Counted from the stretch's first letter, positions 7,839 through 18,163 are shown. The stretch: DNA of 64,000 nucleotides from Clostridium aestuarii (GCF_026735135.1 NZ_JAPQER010000002.1:682001-746000); one strand, 5' to 3'. Notes: a model not told the origin generated them from the letters alone. Translations and numbers: made by a program.

Positions 7839-10376
7839 CTATACATTTTCTCTAAGTTGTTCGACTATACTTTGATTGCTAGTTCCTTTATAAGATATAA
7901 GTGGTATCAATATTGAAACAATAATTAGTATTGGTGCAGCAATCAATACTGGCAATATAGTAAAATTATATGTGAAGAACCAAATTCCTCCCACTATTGC
8001 CTGTACTACAAGATAGGAAAATACATTTCCAATTGTCAGTGTTATGGCTATTGTCAATAATGCATAATATATTCCTTCAAAAACAAGCATTTTATAAAGC
8101 TGCTTTTTTGTCATCCCTATGCTTTTCAACATTGCAAATTCTCTTTTTCTTGTAATTATACTTGTAATAATAGAATTTATAAAATTTAATATACCAATAA
8201 ATCCAACAATACAACAGAGTATGCTGCCTACGATCAAATAAGTGTTTTGCAAATGTTTAAAACTATCAACATAAATTTGTTTTGATTTATAATTCATCAT
8301 AGGTTCAATATTATCTATATAGTTTTTAAGAAATTTTTCCATGGATTCACTATTTTTATCATCTACATCAAAAATATAATTTATAAACATAGGCTCTTTA
8401 ACCTGATATTTAAACTCACTGGATGGTAGAAAACATGGCATACCTTCAGCACTGTATCGTCGTAAAGAAATATTATGGGGAATATTTGCCTTTGCCATCA
8501 CCTCATATGTTTTTTGTTTATTATCATCAAATTTTATAGTTATTTTATCTCCAATATTATAATAACTTCTGTTATCACCATCTTCAGAATAAATTAGAGG
8601 ACTAATTAGTACATATTTCCCTGTGGTAAATTTTTTTCTATCAAATTTTCCTTCTACAATATTAAGCTTTCCTACAATAAAATCATTAACTCCATAAATA
8701 TCCAAGCCTACTTTTCCTGAATTTTTACTTTGTATCAATTGCTCTTTTTTATGTTTATCCATCTGTTCCATAAACTCATCTGTAAAGATATCATTAAAGT
8801 TTTTCATACCATTTTTGCTCAATTGGTGTAAATTATACTTATAATATGTCTTGCCAGCTCCTTTTATACCATCCATACTGTTGATTTCATCAATCAATTT
8901 TTGTGATGGCATATCCTCTTTACTTACAAAATGAGATTTAAAATAATTTACATGTCCCACATTAAAATCACTTACTGCGTTATTACTTAAAAATTTATCC
9001 ATATCAAATCCTTTTGTTATGGTGTAAACTGCATTTAGAAGTATTAAACTAAGAGACATTGAAATAATAACCACTATAGTTTTTTTCTTATTTCTAAATA
9101 GATTCGCAAATGCCATTTTGTGAATTTTTGCGCCCTTTGATGATTCCTTGGATTTCTTTTTATATTGTGATTTTATCCCTGTATATATTACAGCTTCAAT
9201 AGGTGAAACCTTTGATGCAATTTTATTTGGTTTTCGTGAACTTATATATACCGTTATAAGAGAAAATAAAGCCGAACCTATAAATATAACTGGACTTACT
9301 GAAATACTGCTATTGTCAATGTTTGTTATACTTAATATTATTGGTAACAATACAACCCCTAAAATATAGCCTAAAATAAGTCCTATTGGTATTCCTATCG
9401 CGGAGAGCATATATGCTTGTTTTTTTACTAGTTTTTTAATTTGTTTTGAAGTTGTCCCTATGGTTTTTAATAGTCCATAAAAACGAATATCTTTTGTAAC
9501 TGAAATTTGAAAAATATTATAAATAATTAAATATCCAGTAAAAATTATAGATACTATTGCTGCTATAATTGCTAAAATTATAGTAGGATCTAAAGTGAAT
9601 TTTGCAGACATATATGCCCAGTTAACACCGTAATCTATATCTTTAAGACCATAACCACTTTCTTTTATTACAGTTTGTATGTTTTTTTCTATATCTAAGC
9701 TATTATTAAACATTACATCTGCAAAAACTAGTCCAGAATATAGATTATTATCCTTTTGATATTTTTGATCTAAATCTGAAAGATTTTCATCTACAAATCC
9801 TTGGGAAACATATGCCATACTTGCCATTGCAACAATGTCGCCTTCCCAATATCCAGATAAAACAAAATCCTTAGTAAAATCGTTACCATTTATTGTATAT
9901 TTTAATGTTATTGGAGAACCAACTTTATGCGGTACCCCCATCATATCCAGCACAATAGTATCAGTTACCACTTCATTTATTTTTTTCGGCATTTTACCTT
10001 TTGTTGGATAACAGAATCCCCATTTTGCTGTATTATCAGTTGCAAAACGTATCTCTGTAGGTCTTTTAATAAGCTTTTTATTTTCAACAGAACCCACTAG
10101 AATAGAATATCCAATATCCTTGATTAGAGGATGATTTTTCATATCATTATATTCTTCATAAGTAAGGTACTTTAACCCTGCATGAGCAGATGTTCCAACT
10201 TGCCGCATTGTTTGTTCTTGTATGGATTTAATCATTCCCATTCCTATGGTAAAAAGAGTAGTAAAAAGTACTGTAGTAAACACTATGGCAATTATTGCAA
10301 AGATATTTCTAAGTTTATTGTTTTTTAAGCTTTTTCGTGATAAGTTATTTATGACCTTTTGGTTATTATTACGCAT
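7839..10376 (-). CDS. FtsX/MacB-type ABC transporter permease
   Basis: An 845-residue membrane protein with two FtsX repeats. There is a membrane segment near residues 22-45, an extracytoplasmic region of about 220 residues, three segments near 275-390, a fifth near 430, a second large extracytoplasmic region (about 455-705), and three closing segments. The coupling-helix-like blocks FYGLLKTIGTTSKQIK and FAMLKSIGMTKKQLY occur once in each half. The ATG at 10376 follows AGGAGGTG by six bases; the GTG in that binding site is rejected. It pairs with the ATPase five genes-bases upstream and a two-component system, suggesting export or sensing of peptides at the envelope. Confidence 0.88.
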   Translation of the reverse strand: MRNNNQKVINNLSRKSLKNNKLRNIFAIIAIVFTTVLFTTLFTIGMGMIKSIQEQTMRQVGTSAHAGLKYLTYEEYNDMKNHPLIKDIGYSILVGSVENKKLIKRPTEIRFATDNTAKWGFCYPTKGKMPKKINEVVTDTIVLDMMGVPHKVGSPITLKYTINGNDFTKDFVLSGYWEGDIVAMASMAYVSQGFVDENLSDLDQKYQKDNNLYSGLVFADVMFNNSLDIEKNIQTVIKESGYGLKDIDYGVNWAYMSAKFTLDPTIILAIIAAIVSIIFTGYLIIYNIFQISVTKDIRFYGLLKTIGTTSKQIKKLVKKQAYMLSAIGIPIGLILGYILGVVLLPIILSITNIDNSSISVSPVIFIGSALFSLITVYISSRKPNKIASKVSPIEAVIYTGIKSQYKKKSKESSKGAKIHKMAFANLFRNKKKTIVVIISMSLSLILLNAVYTITKGFDMDKFLSNNAVSDFNVGHVNYFKSHFVSKEDMPSQKLIDEINSMDGIKGAGKTYYKYNLHQLSKNGMKNFNDIFTDEFMEQMDKHKKEQLIQSKNSGKVGLDIYGVNDFIVGKLNIVEGKFDRKKFTTGKYVLISPLIYSEDGDNRSYYNIGDKITIKFDDNKQKTYEVMAKANIPHNISLRRYSAEGMPCFLPSSEFKYQVKEPMFINYIFDVDDKNSESMEKFLKNYIDNIEPMMNYKSKQIYVDSFKHLQNTYLIVGSILCCIVGFIGILNFINSIITSIITRKREFAMLKSIGMTKKQLYKMLVFEGIYYALLTIAITLTIGNVFSYLVVQAIVGGIWFFTYNFTILPVLIAAPILIIVSILIPLISYKGTSNQSIVEQLRENV

Positions 10377-10390
10377 CCAAATCACCTCCT

Positions 10391-11056
10391 CTAATAGATA
10401 ATTTTTCCGTCTTCAATGCGTATGATTCTATCACAAAGCTGAGCAATATCTTCATTGTGAGTAATCATAACTATTGTTTGGTTGAATTTTTTACTTGTTA
10501 CTTTTAAAAGTCCTATAACCTCTTGAGTTGTTTTACTATCTAGGTTTCCAGTAGGTTCATCTGCAAGAATTATTGCTGGTTTTGCAGCTAAAGCTCTTGC
10601 TATTGCAACACGCTGCTGCTGCCCACCTGATAAATTATTGGGAAGATAGTTTACTTTTTCTGTTAACCCTAAAGTATCTATTATGTTATTTATGTAATCT
10701 TTATCTACTGTGTTTCCATCAAGTTCAACAGGAAGTATTATATTTTCATAGACATTTAAAATAGGTACTAAATTATAGCTTTGAAATACAAAACCTATAT
10801 TTCTTCTTCTAAATACAGTTAGTTCATCATCATTCATTTTAAATATCTCTTTGTCCCTAACTATAACTTCTCCACTTGTAGGTCTATCAAGCCCTCCTAA
10901 CATATGAAGTAAAGTTGACTTTCCTGAACCTGATGTTCCTACAATTGCCAAAAACTCTCCTTGTTTTACTTCTATGTTAACTCCATCAAGAGCTTTTACT
11001 ACATTCTTCTCATTACCATAATATTTCTTAAGCATACTGCTTTTTAATATGTTCAT
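10391..11056 (-). CDS. ABC transporter ATP-binding protein (MacB/BceA type)
   Basis: A 221-residue ATPase with Walker [11 protein letters not shown]-loop VFQSYNLVP, signature LSGGQQQR, Walker [14 protein letters not shown] and the switch histidine in MITHNEDIA. The DEPTGNLDS block is characteristic of the LolD/MacB/BceA branch that partners FtsX-type permeases. AGGAGG lies seven bases before the ATG and the permease follows 14 bases after the stop, so the two are one unit. A hairpin upstream suggests it is transcribed apart from, or below, the kinase gene. Confidence 0.93.
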   Translation of the reverse strand: MNILKSSMLKKYYGNEKNVVKALDGVNIEVKQGEFLAIVGTSGSGKSTLLHMLGGLDRPTSGEVIVRDKEIFKMNDDELTVFRRRNIGFVFQSYNLVPILNVYENIILPVELDGNTVDKDYINNIIDTLGLTEKVNYLPNNLSGGQQQRVAIARALAAKPAIILADEPTGNLDSKTTQEVIGLLKVTSKKFNQTIVMITHNEDIAQLCDRIIRIEDGKIIY

Positions 11057-11083
11057 AATTATTCCTCCTGACTCAATATAAAA

Positions 11084-11135
11084 ATTGGATTACACCAGAG
11101 CCAATAACTGTTATCACCTTTGGTATAATCCAATT
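11084..11135 (-). terminator. Hairpin between the kinase gene and the ABC operon
   Basis: Thirteen-base arms beginning ATTGGATTA and ending TAATCCAAT enclose a loop of about 25 bases, followed on the minus strand by TTTTTATATTG. It looks like a terminator or attenuator that separates regulator genes from the transporter. Confidence 0.55.
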
Positions 11136-11183
11136 ATAAAATTTAATTCTTACATAATCTTTACAGATTTCAATTTTTTTCTT

Positions 11184-12095
11184 TCAATTTTGTAAGAAAA
11201 TCGAAAACATACTTCCTTCTCCTAAAGATGATTTAACTGTTATATATCCACCTTCTTTATACAATATAAACTGTGAAAGATAAAGCCCAATTCCCATACC
11301 TTTGTAATCAGACACATTTTCGCTTCTATAAAATCTTTTAAATATTTGATTATAATCTTTTTTATCTATTCCAATTCCTTGATCCGTAATTTCAACTTTA
11401 GTATAGATTTCAAGTGGACTGATTTTAATATTTACACTAGAAAACTCAGGTGAATATTTTATAGCATTTTCTAAAATATTAGTTATAGCTTCACAAGTCC
11501 ATTTTCTGTTATGAAAAAGCTTTCTATCCTCAAACTCTTCAACTTGAATTTTTATGTTTTTATCACTTGATTGAGAATAAACTGAGCTAACTGCTTTTGC
11601 AATAGTTTCTTTTATATATTCATAATCAGGTATAAAATCTATAGCTCCAGTTTCTAATCTTGACATTTTTAATAGAGATTTCATAAGCCAATTCATTTTT
11701 TCTGATTGTTCTTTCGTTCTCATTAAAAATTCTCTACTCTCATCTTCACTTAAATCTCCATTTAACAATATATCTGTATGCATAGATATATTTGCTAAGG
11801 GAGTTTTTATTTGGTGTGAAATATTTCCAATCAATTCCTTTATAATTTCTTTTTCCTTTTGAGTTTTATTTACATCATTATTTATCATTTCTATAACGTT
11901 TTTTGCTTGATATGCTAATTTAGACTCCCTAGAATCTCTAGTTTCAGATATTTTAACATCATCTTTTTTGGACAATATTTGTTCTAAAACACAACTTATA
12001 AAATCAAACTTTTTAGCTATATATCTTCTTGAAAAAAATATAACTAAGCAGCATACTAATATATCAATAATAGTAATTATTATTATACTTTTCAT
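11184..12095 (-). CDS. Sensor histidine kinase, small membrane-anchored type
   Basis: A 303-residue kinase with one N-terminal membrane segment (about residues 3-22), a short linker, a dimerisation domain with the phosphorylated histidine in GNISHQIKTPLANI, and an ATPase domain with N box NILENAIKYS and G boxes DQGIGID and GMGIGLYLS. There is no extracytoplasmic sensor domain. BceS-like kinases sense through the adjacent transporter; this one has one clear membrane segment where BceS has two. It begins four bases after the response regulator, using GAGGAG that overlaps the regulator's stop. Confidence 0.9.
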   Translation of the reverse strand: MKSIIIITIIDILVCCLVIFFSRRYIAKKFDFISCVLEQILSKKDDVKISETRDSRESKLAYQAKNVIEMINNDVNKTQKEKEIIKELIGNISHQIKTPLANISMHTDILLNGDLSEDESREFLMRTKEQSEKMNWLMKSLLKMSRLETGAIDFIPDYEYIKETIAKAVSSVYSQSSDKNIKIQVEEFEDRKLFHNRKWTCEAITNILENAIKYSPEFSSVNIKISPLEIYTKVEITDQGIGIDKKDYNQIFKRFYRSENVSDYKGMGIGLYLSQFILYKEGGYITVKSSLGEGSMFSIFLQN

Positions 12096-12098
12096 TTT

Positions 12099-12779
12099 TT
12101 ACTCCTCACACCATATGTAGCCCATACCATGAACAGTCTTTATATATTTAGGGTTAGATGGATTATCTTCAATTTTCTTACGCAACCTTCTTATAGTAAC
12201 AGGTAACGTGTTTTCATCTACAAAATTACCGCTGTCATCCCACAAATTACTTAGTATCTGCTCTTTAAGTAAAACTTGTCCTTTGTTTTTCATAAGATAT
12301 TTTAGCAATTTAAATTCAGTAGAACTAATAGCTATTTCTATATCATCTTTATAAACTTTTAAATTATCTAAATTAATTACTATGGCTTCTGATTTAATTT
12401 CATTAAATTTATAATTGTTTACACTTCTTCTAAAAGTAGAATTTATCCTCGCCATTAAAACAGAAAGAGAAAAAGGCTTTGTAATATAATCATCTGCACC
12501 AGAATATAAACCTTCAACTTCATCAGTTTCAAGTTCTCTTGCAGTAAGCATTATAATTGGAACTGATGATGACTTCCTAATCTCTTTGCAAAAATCAATA
12601 CCATTTCCATCTGGAAGATTTAAATCCAAAATAATCATATCTATATTAACTTTTTTGAACAGCTCATTAGCTGATTTTAAATTCAAAGCACTATATACAT
12701 TGTAACCAGACTTATCAAAAGTAAAGGACATACCTCTGCTTAACCCCTCATCATCTTCAACTATTAAAATATTCTTCAT
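12099..12779 (-). CDS. OmpR-family response regulator
   Basis: A 226-residue protein with a receiver domain (acidic pair EDDE, phosphoacceptor Asp in MIILDLNLPDGNG, conserved Thr in MLTARE, Lys in YITKPFS) and a C-terminal winged helix (about 130-225, ending VHGMGYIWCEE). The ATG at 12779 has GGGAG eight bases upstream and replaces a longer frame. It heads the operon and most likely switches on the ABC genes downstream in response to its kinase. The target is inferred from position. Confidence 0.93.
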   Translation of the reverse strand: MKNILIVEDDEGLSRGMSFTFDKSGYNVYSALNLKSANELFKKVNIDMIILDLNLPDGNGIDFCKEIRKSSSVPIIMLTARELETDEVEGLYSGADDYITKPFSLSVLMARINSTFRRSVNNYKFNEIKSEAIVINLDNLKVYKDDIEIAISSTEFKLLKYLMKNKGQVLLKEQILSNLWDDSGNFVDENTLPVTIRRLRKKIEDNPSNPKYIKTVHGMGYIWCEE

Positions 12780-12884
12780 AACTTCAACTCCCATTCTTCA
12801 TCCTCTACATCTTTCCATATAAATTTATAACATAATATATTATTCTATGTTTTATAAATATTTCCTTTTAATTTTAGATAAAAG

Positions 12885-12918
12885 GAAACCACTAGTTACT
12901 TGTGCAACTAGTGGTTTC
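12885..12918 (-). terminator. Terminator after thiD
   Basis: Thirteen-base perfect arms GAAACCACTAGTT (12885-12897) and AACTAGTGGTTTC (12906-12918), followed on the minus strand by CTTTTATC. Confidence 0.75.
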
Positions 12919-12925
12919 TTGTTTT

Positions 12926-13699
12926 TTAATAACAATGATTCAAAGGACCGCTCCCCTTACCAAGGTCTAGCTTTGCTTTTAATGCACCAGTTATGTATTC
13001 TTTACTATTGCGTATACTCTCTTCAGCATTGTACCCTAACGCAAGGTTACTAGCAATAGCTGAAGATAAAGTACAACCAGTACCATGTGTATTAGGGTTT
13101 TCGATTTTTTCACCTTCAAACCAATGAATTATACCATTTGAAAATAATAAATCATTAGCATTATCTTCAAGATGTCCACCTTTAATTAAAATATGTCCAT
13201 CATAATTCTCAGCTATTTTTTTAGCTGCCTTCACCATATCTTCTATACTCTTAATTTGAAATCCGCAAAGAATTTCTGCTTCAAAAAGATTAGGGGTAAT
13301 AACCGTTGCTAGTGGCATTAATTCATTTAATAATTTATTGATAGCATCATCATTAAGCAATTTGCTTCCTGAAGTTGCAACCATAACAGGATCAACCACA
13401 ATATTTTTAGGTTTATATTCCTTTAACTTTTGTGCAATCGCTTCAATAATTTCAATTGAAGAAACCATTCCTATCTTTACAGCATCAGGAAAAATGTCTG
13501 TAAATACACAATCCATTTGATTTTTCACAAAATCTACTGAACAAGCTTCTATACCATAAACACCTGTTGTGTTTTGAGCTGTTAGTGCAGTTATAACACT
13601 CATTCCATAACATTTGTGGGCTATTATTGTTTTTAAATCTGCCTGAACACCTGCTCCACCGCTGCAGTCAGAACCTGCTATAGTTAATACTTTTTTCAT
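12926..13699 (-). CDS. thiD: Hydroxymethylpyrimidine / phosphomethylpyrimidine kinase
   Basis: A 257-residue ribokinase-fold enzyme that phosphorylates HMP twice to HMP pyrophosphate. It starts VLTIAGSDCSGGAGVQADLKT, the ThiD signature, and carries the anion hole and catalytic Asp in NPNTHGTGCTLSSAIA. Length and motifs are normal for a stand-alone ThiD. It follows thiM by 46 bases on the same strand. Together they salvage the pyrimidine and thiazole halves of thiamine. No riboswitch precedes this pair. Confidence 0.95.
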   Translation of the reverse strand: MKKVLTIAGSDCSGGAGVQADLKTIIAHKCYGMSVITALTAQNTTGVYGIEACSVDFVKNQMDCVFTDIFPDAVKIGMVSSIEIIEAIAQKLKEYKPKNIVVDPVMVATSGSKLLNDDAINKLLNELMPLATVITPNLFEAEILCGFQIKSIEDMVKAAKKIAENYDGHILIKGGHLEDNANDLLFSNGIIHWFEGEKIENPNTHGTGCTLSSAIASNLALGYNAEESIRNSKEYITGALKAKLDLGKGSGPLNHCY

Positions 13700-13745
13700 A
13701 TCAGCACCTCTAATTCTAATAGATTATTTATGCAGTAATTATTTA

Positions 13746-14570
13746 TTATACAATTTCAATCTTAGCATACTTTTTCAATGTATCAAAATCCATTAAGCTT
13801 ACAGTATCAATCAAATATGTTCTAAAACTGCTAGTTCCTTCTTCCCTTTCTACTATTTTTTCATATGCTTTTTCACCTGATAATCCCATCACAGTAACTG
13901 CCATTACTGAAACAGCAAAAATATTATCTTTATTAGAAGCACAGTATGTGGCTATTACACTGCCTGTCATACATCCTGTACCTGTAATTTTTGACATCAT
14001 TGCATGTCCATTACGTATTAAGCATACCTTTTCACTATCTGTTACAATATCAATAGCTCCTGTAACAGCAATAACACAATTGAATTTTTTAGCAACTTTT
14101 TTTACAAATTCAATAGCCTCTTCAATATTCTGATTGTCAACAAGATCGTCTTCTTGCACATCAACTCCACCTGTATTTTTTGCATTTGTATACAAAGCTT
14201 TTATTTCAGACATATTTCCTTTAATAACAGAAAAATCTATTTCATCTATTAAAGTTTTTACTGATTCATTTCTTAACTTTGAAGCTCCTACGCCTACTGG
14301 ATCTAGTACAACTGGTAATCCTAGTTCATTAGCTTTCTTTCCTGCTTTCAGCATAGATTCTATTACTCTTGTATTAAGGGTACCTACATTAATATATAGG
14401 GAATTACTTATAGATACAATGTCTTCTACTTCATTTACATCATCTGCCATAAGTGGTGAGCCACCAGCTGCTAAAACAATATTAGCACAATCATTTACAG
14501 TTACATAATTTGTTATATTATGTACAAGTGGTGGATTTAATTTTATATTTTCTAATAATTTTTTGAACAT
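13746..14570 (-). CDS. thiM: Hydroxyethylthiazole kinase
   Basis: A 274-residue ThiM that phosphorylates the thiazole alcohol for salvage. It has the N-terminal PLVHNITNYVTVNDCANIVLA, the VLDPVGVGAS substrate region and the catalytic block KITGTGCMTGSVIATY. It lies 48 bases after a chemoreceptor gene without an evident terminator between them, so its promoter is either inside that gap or shared with the receptor. No TPP aptamer was found upstream. Confidence 0.95.
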   Translation of the reverse strand: MFKKLLENIKLNPPLVHNITNYVTVNDCANIVLAAGGSPLMADDVNEVEDIVSISNSLYINVGTLNTRVIESMLKAGKKANELGLPVVLDPVGVGASKLRNESVKTLIDEIDFSVIKGNMSEIKALYTNAKNTGGVDVQEDDLVDNQNIEEAIEFVKKVAKKFNCVIAVTGAIDIVTDSEKVCLIRNGHAMMSKITGTGCMTGSVIATYCASNKDNIFAVSVMAVTVMGLSGEKAYEKIVEREEGTSSFRTYLIDTVSLMDFDTLKKYAKIEIV

Positions 14571-14618
14571 ATTTGCATCTCCTTTTTCAAAATTAATTTA
14601 ATTTTTAAAAAGCATATA

Positions 14619-16337
14619 TTATATCTTAAATTTTAGAATCTCTTCTTTCAATTTTTCTGCACTTTCCTTTGATTTTGAAACCTGTTCTAAAACATCGTTG
14701 GATTTATCAGTAACACTAGATACTTTATTAGCAATATCTGTAGTTCCCTCTGCTCCTTCACTTGCTGCTTGTGCTACTCCATCTACAGTTTTTAATATAT
14801 CTTCTGTAGAAGCCAAAAGTTCTTCAGAAGTTGAACTAAATTCTGTTACAAGATCATCTACAAACTTAGCATCTTTACTATATTTATCAGCAACATCAAG
14901 CATTTTCTTATAATCATTATTAACATCTGTAGCTACAAATGTAAGTAGATTATTTGAGTTCTCAGAAAGATTTTTAACTGCTTCTGTAACTTTACTCGTT
15001 ATATTCTGTATTTCTACTGTTGTATCTTTTGACTGCTCTGCAAGTTTTTTTATTTCTTCTGCTACTACTGAAAATCCTTTTCCTGCTTCTCCTGCTCTTG
15101 CAGCCTCAATTGCCGCATTTAGTGCAAGAAGATTTGTTTGTGATGTTATCTGCATTATAGAATCAGAAAGCACATTTATTTGTTCAACAACTTTTGATGA
15201 TTCTATAGCTTCTTCAAGCTGAATTTGAGTACTTTTAAGCATTTCATAAGCTTTTCTCTGTGCTGCTTGTACATTTCCTTTTGTATCTTCTGCTCTTTTA
15301 TTTATTTCTCCTGCTTGAATTGCACCTTCCTGTGACTTTTGAGCAATAGATTGTACAGCTCTTTCTATTTCTTGTGAAGTTGCTGACATTTCTTCTGCTG
15401 AAGCTGCAGTTTCTTCCATGCTTGCAGATAATTCTTCTGTAGTTGCTGAAACATCTTCTATATTGCTGTTTAAATCAATTACATTGTTATTTACATTTTT
15501 AACAACATTTACAATAGCATACGCTTCATTATTTATATTTTTTGCCAATGCATTAATCGACTTTTGCATTAAACTTGATGCTTCTGCAATTTCTCCAATT
15601 TCATCCTTACGTTTTATGAATTTTTCTCGAACTTCAATAGAAAAATCACCTTTACCAAGTAATTTCAAATACTTAACACAACCTTCTAAAGGAATTGTTA
15701 TATTCCTTGATATAATAATAGCAACTACCACTCCAATAATTACAGCAACTATTAGTAAAATCAAAAACACAGTTACTGTTTTTTTATACATAACATTACT
15801 TTGAATATGAACTTCATCTGCACGTTTTACATTATAATCAGATAATTTCTCTAATTCATCATGCAAATTATTTATTATATTTTCAATTGAAACGTACTTG
15901 TTTAAGGCTTCATTTTGTTTTCCCTCTAATGCAAGCTTTAATACCTCAGTTCTTCCTTCTCTATACTTTTGAATATTACTTTCAATAATAGGAATTAAAT
16001 CTTTCTCTTCCTTGTCAAGATCTAAATTTTTATATTCCTCCCAATTTTCATTAAAGATCTTTGCTCTATTTCCTAAATCTCTCATCCTTACATTCTGTTT
16101 ATCAGATTCATCCACATGAAGCATTATATAATATGTATCCCCTTCAATTGCTCTTGATTGAGTTCTACTATCATTAATACGTTCAATTGCCAATAAGTAA
16201 TCTTTATACATGGATGTCATATCCTTATTAGCTTTTAAAATATTGTTATAACCCATACCAGCCATTAAAATCATTAAAATAAACATCGTTAATGATAAAA
16301 TAAATATTTTTGTTCTAACTTTAAAGTTATTTAACAT
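14619..16337 (-). CDS. Methyl-accepting chemotaxis protein with four-helix-bundle sensor
   Basis: A 572-residue receptor. A membrane segment near residues 7-27, an extracytoplasmic helical region of about 155 residues of the 4HB_MCP kind, a second segment near 180-205, a HAMP linker and a long coiled-coil signalling domain. The tip reads [22 protein letters not shown], here quoted in two parts: [16 protein letters not shown] then [20 protein letters not shown]. The ATG at 16337 is eight bases after a run of G that acts as ribosome binding site; the longer frame begins inside that region. The ligand is unknown. Confidence 0.92.
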   Translation of the reverse strand: MLNNFKVRTKIFILSLTMFILMILMAGMGYNNILKANKDMTSMYKDYLLAIERINDSRTQSRAIEGDTYYIMLHVDESDKQNVRMRDLGNRAKIFNENWEEYKNLDLDKEEKDLIPIIESNIQKYREGRTEVLKLALEGKQNEALNKYVSIENIINNLHDELEKLSDYNVKRADEVHIQSNVMYKKTVTVFLILLIVAVIIGVVVAIIISRNITIPLEGCVKYLKLLGKGDFSIEVREKFIKRKDEIGEIAEASSLMQKSINALAKNINNEAYAIVNVVKNVNNNVIDLNSNIEDVSATTEELSASMEETAASAEEMSATSQEIERAVQSIAQKSQEGAIQAGEINKRAEDTKGNVQAAQRKAYEMLKSTQIQLEEAIESSKVVEQINVLSDSIMQITSQTNLLALNAAIEAARAGEAGKGFSVVAEEIKKLAEQSKDTTVEIQNITSKVTEAVKNLSENSNNLLTFVATDVNNDYKKMLDVADKYSKDAKFVDDLVTEFSSTSEELLASTEDILKTVDGVAQAASEGAEGTTDIANKVSSVTDKSNDVLEQVSKSKESAEKLKEEILKFKI

Positions 16338-16682
16338 TTTAGTTTCCCCCCCAGTTGACATATTTTGATATATTTTTTAATTAAAATATACTTGCAAAAT
16401 ATATTTTACCTGTTTTTTATCAAAATTCAACATTTTTCTATTATTGTAGTATCAATGAATATATATTTAAACAAATAAATCTATTAATTTTAAACTATTT
16501 TAACTGTAATTTCTACTGAATTTGCATAATAAAACATTAAATTTAGTCTTTTACTAAAATTGTAAAAACACTCTGTATTTTCAACTTAACCTAATACTTG
16601 CTACAAAGTTTTTTACACATAATTTGATTAAAAATATATTTACAAAAGAATCATAAATATATATAATAGTTTTATGAATTAA
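16338..16682. other. AT-rich intergenic region between divergent genes
   Basis: About 345 bases hold the promoters of the chemoreceptor (minus) and the TetR gene (plus). No reading frame with a ribosome binding site, no structured RNA and no repeat were recognised. Confidence 0.5.
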
Positions 16683-16698
16683 ATGAACGAAGGTTCAT
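16683..16698. promoter_or_regulatory. Candidate TetR operator
   Basis: Inverted repeat ATGAAC-GAAG-GTTCAT just upstream of the AGGAGG of the TetR gene. TetR proteins usually bind such short palindromes in their own promoters; binding is inferred. Confidence 0.45.
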
Positions 16699-16714
16699 AA
16701 TAGGAGGTAATGTT

Positions 16715-17281
16715 ATGCCAAAGATAATAAAGGATGTTGAAAAAACTATTAGAAATTGTGCTATGCAACTATTTATTGAGTTTAGCTACAATAATGTTGA
16801 TATGAGGATGATATCTAAAAATTCTAAAATATCCGTTGGAACTATTTATAACTACTATAAAAATAAAAAGCAACTTTATCTAAGCATACTTGAAGAAAGT
16901 TGGGAAAATACCTTTAATAAGCTTGATTCCATAAATTCTCTTACTATATCATCAACAGAAAAAGTAAACAAATTTATAGAAACACTTTATGAAGATATTG
17001 AAGCACGAAATGGTTTAGGTAAAACTTTGATAAATGATTCATCAAATGACTTAAAAGCTGATAAATTATTTATTAATTTGAAAAACAACTTGCTTTTAAG
17101 AGTAACAATTTTTCTTAATTCTTTTAATAAAGTAGATAGTCTTAACGATTGTTGTAACATTAATATTCGATTAGCAGAGTCTTTATTATCATCCGTATTA
17201 ATAATGTTAGACTCCCATCCTAATGAAAAAAAAGATAACATAAACTTTTTAATTCAACTTATTAATTTATCTATAAAATAG
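16715..17281 (+). CDS. TetR/AcrR-family transcriptional regulator
   Basis: A 188-residue protein with an N-terminal helix-turn-helix (about residues 8-55; MISKNSKISVGTIYNYYKNKKQLY is the recognition region, quoted in pieces as SKISVGTIYNYYKNKKQL). The C-terminal ligand domain is not assigned to a subfamily. AGGAGG precedes the ATG. It lies 18 bases upstream of a TauE/SafE-like exporter and very likely controls it, and itself, through the palindrome at 16683. Confidence 0.85.
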   Translation: MPKIIKDVEKTIRNCAMQLFIEFSYNNVDMRMISKNSKISVGTIYNYYKNKKQLYLSILEESWENTFNKLDSINSLTISSTEKVNKFIETLYEDIEARNGLGKTLINDSSNDLKADKLFINLKNNLLLRVTIFLNSFNKVDSLNDCCNINIRLAESLLSSVLIMLDSHPNEKKDNINFLIQLINLSIK

Positions 17282-17299
17282 AAAAGGAGTAGTATCTTT

Positions 17300-18091
17300 A
17301 TGGGTTTACAATTTTATTTATTATCAATATTTATTGGTATTGTATGTGGTAGTATAACAAGTCTTATTGGTGCTAGTGGAGTTATGGTTATAGTTCCTAT
17401 TCTAACTATGTTTTTTAACATTAGTGTACATGCCGCAATAGGTACAAGCCTTTTTGTAGATGTTGTAGCTTCTTTAACTGTATCTTACTCTTACTACAAA
17501 AATGGTAATATAGACCTTAAATCAAGTATTTGGATAGCTTTAACTTCTATTATTGGTGCTCAATTAGGAGCATCATTGGCAAGTAATATGGGGGAAAGCA
17601 ATCTTTCTTCTAGCTTTGGAATTGTATTAATTATTGCAGGTTTATCCATGTTACTTAAAAGCTATAAAAATAAAACTAGTTCACCAAACAAAATTAATAA
17701 ATTTATTTGTTTTAAATCAGAATGGCAAAAAATATTGGCATCTTTAATTATAGGATTAGGTATAGGAGTATTAAGTGGTGTATTTGGAGCTGGCGGAGGA
17801 GTTATGATACTTTTTGCTTTAATATCAATAATGTCCTTTCCACTTCATAAAGCTATAGGAACTTCTACTCTTATAATGGCTATAACAGCACTTTCTTCAA
17901 CTATTGGATATGCTGCTAAAGGCAATATAAACTTTATGCTAAGTGCTTTAATAAGCATTGGCGCAATACTTGGAGGAATTATAGGTTCTCGTTATGCCAA
18001 TAATATAAATGAAAAAACCTTAAAAAAAATAGTAGGTATATGCTTTACTCTTATGGGCGTAATAATGACTATACTAGCTAAACTTAAATAA
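17300..18091 (+). CDS. TauE/SafE (TSUP) family membrane transporter
   Basis: A 263-residue protein with about eight membrane segments in two halves. Each half has the family's Gly-rich entry: GSITSLIGASGVMVIVP near the start and GVLSGVFGAGGGVMILFAL in the second half. TSUP proteins move sulfite, sulfonates or other organic acid anions; the substrate here is unknown. It forms a two-gene unit with the TetR regulator and ends at a strong terminator. Confidence 0.88.
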   Translation: MGLQFYLLSIFIGIVCGSITSLIGASGVMVIVPILTMFFNISVHAAIGTSLFVDVVASLTVSYSYYKNGNIDLKSSIWIALTSIIGAQLGASLASNMGESNLSSSFGIVLIIAGLSMLLKSYKNKTSSPNKINKFICFKSEWQKILASLIIGLGIGVLSGVFGAGGGVMILFALISIMSFPLHKAIGTSTLIMAITALSSTIGYAAKGNINFMLSALISIGAILGGIIGSRYANNINEKTLKKIVGICFTLMGVIMTILAKLK

Positions 18092-18122
18092 CATCTTTTA
18101 AATTAGTATATTTAACTAGATA

Positions 18123-18163
18123 AAACACTAGCTTAATCTTCTTCCAATAAGCTAGTGTTTTTT
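18123..18163 (+). terminator. Terminator of the TetR-TSUP unit
   Basis: Thirteen-base arms AAACACTAGCTTA (18123-18135) and TAAGCTAGTGTTT (18148-18160) followed by T residues on the plus strand. Confidence 0.85.

Noticed and set aside
12847..13053. A 68-codon plus-strand frame
   Set aside because: It crosses the thiD terminator and the end of thiD; no ribosome binding site.
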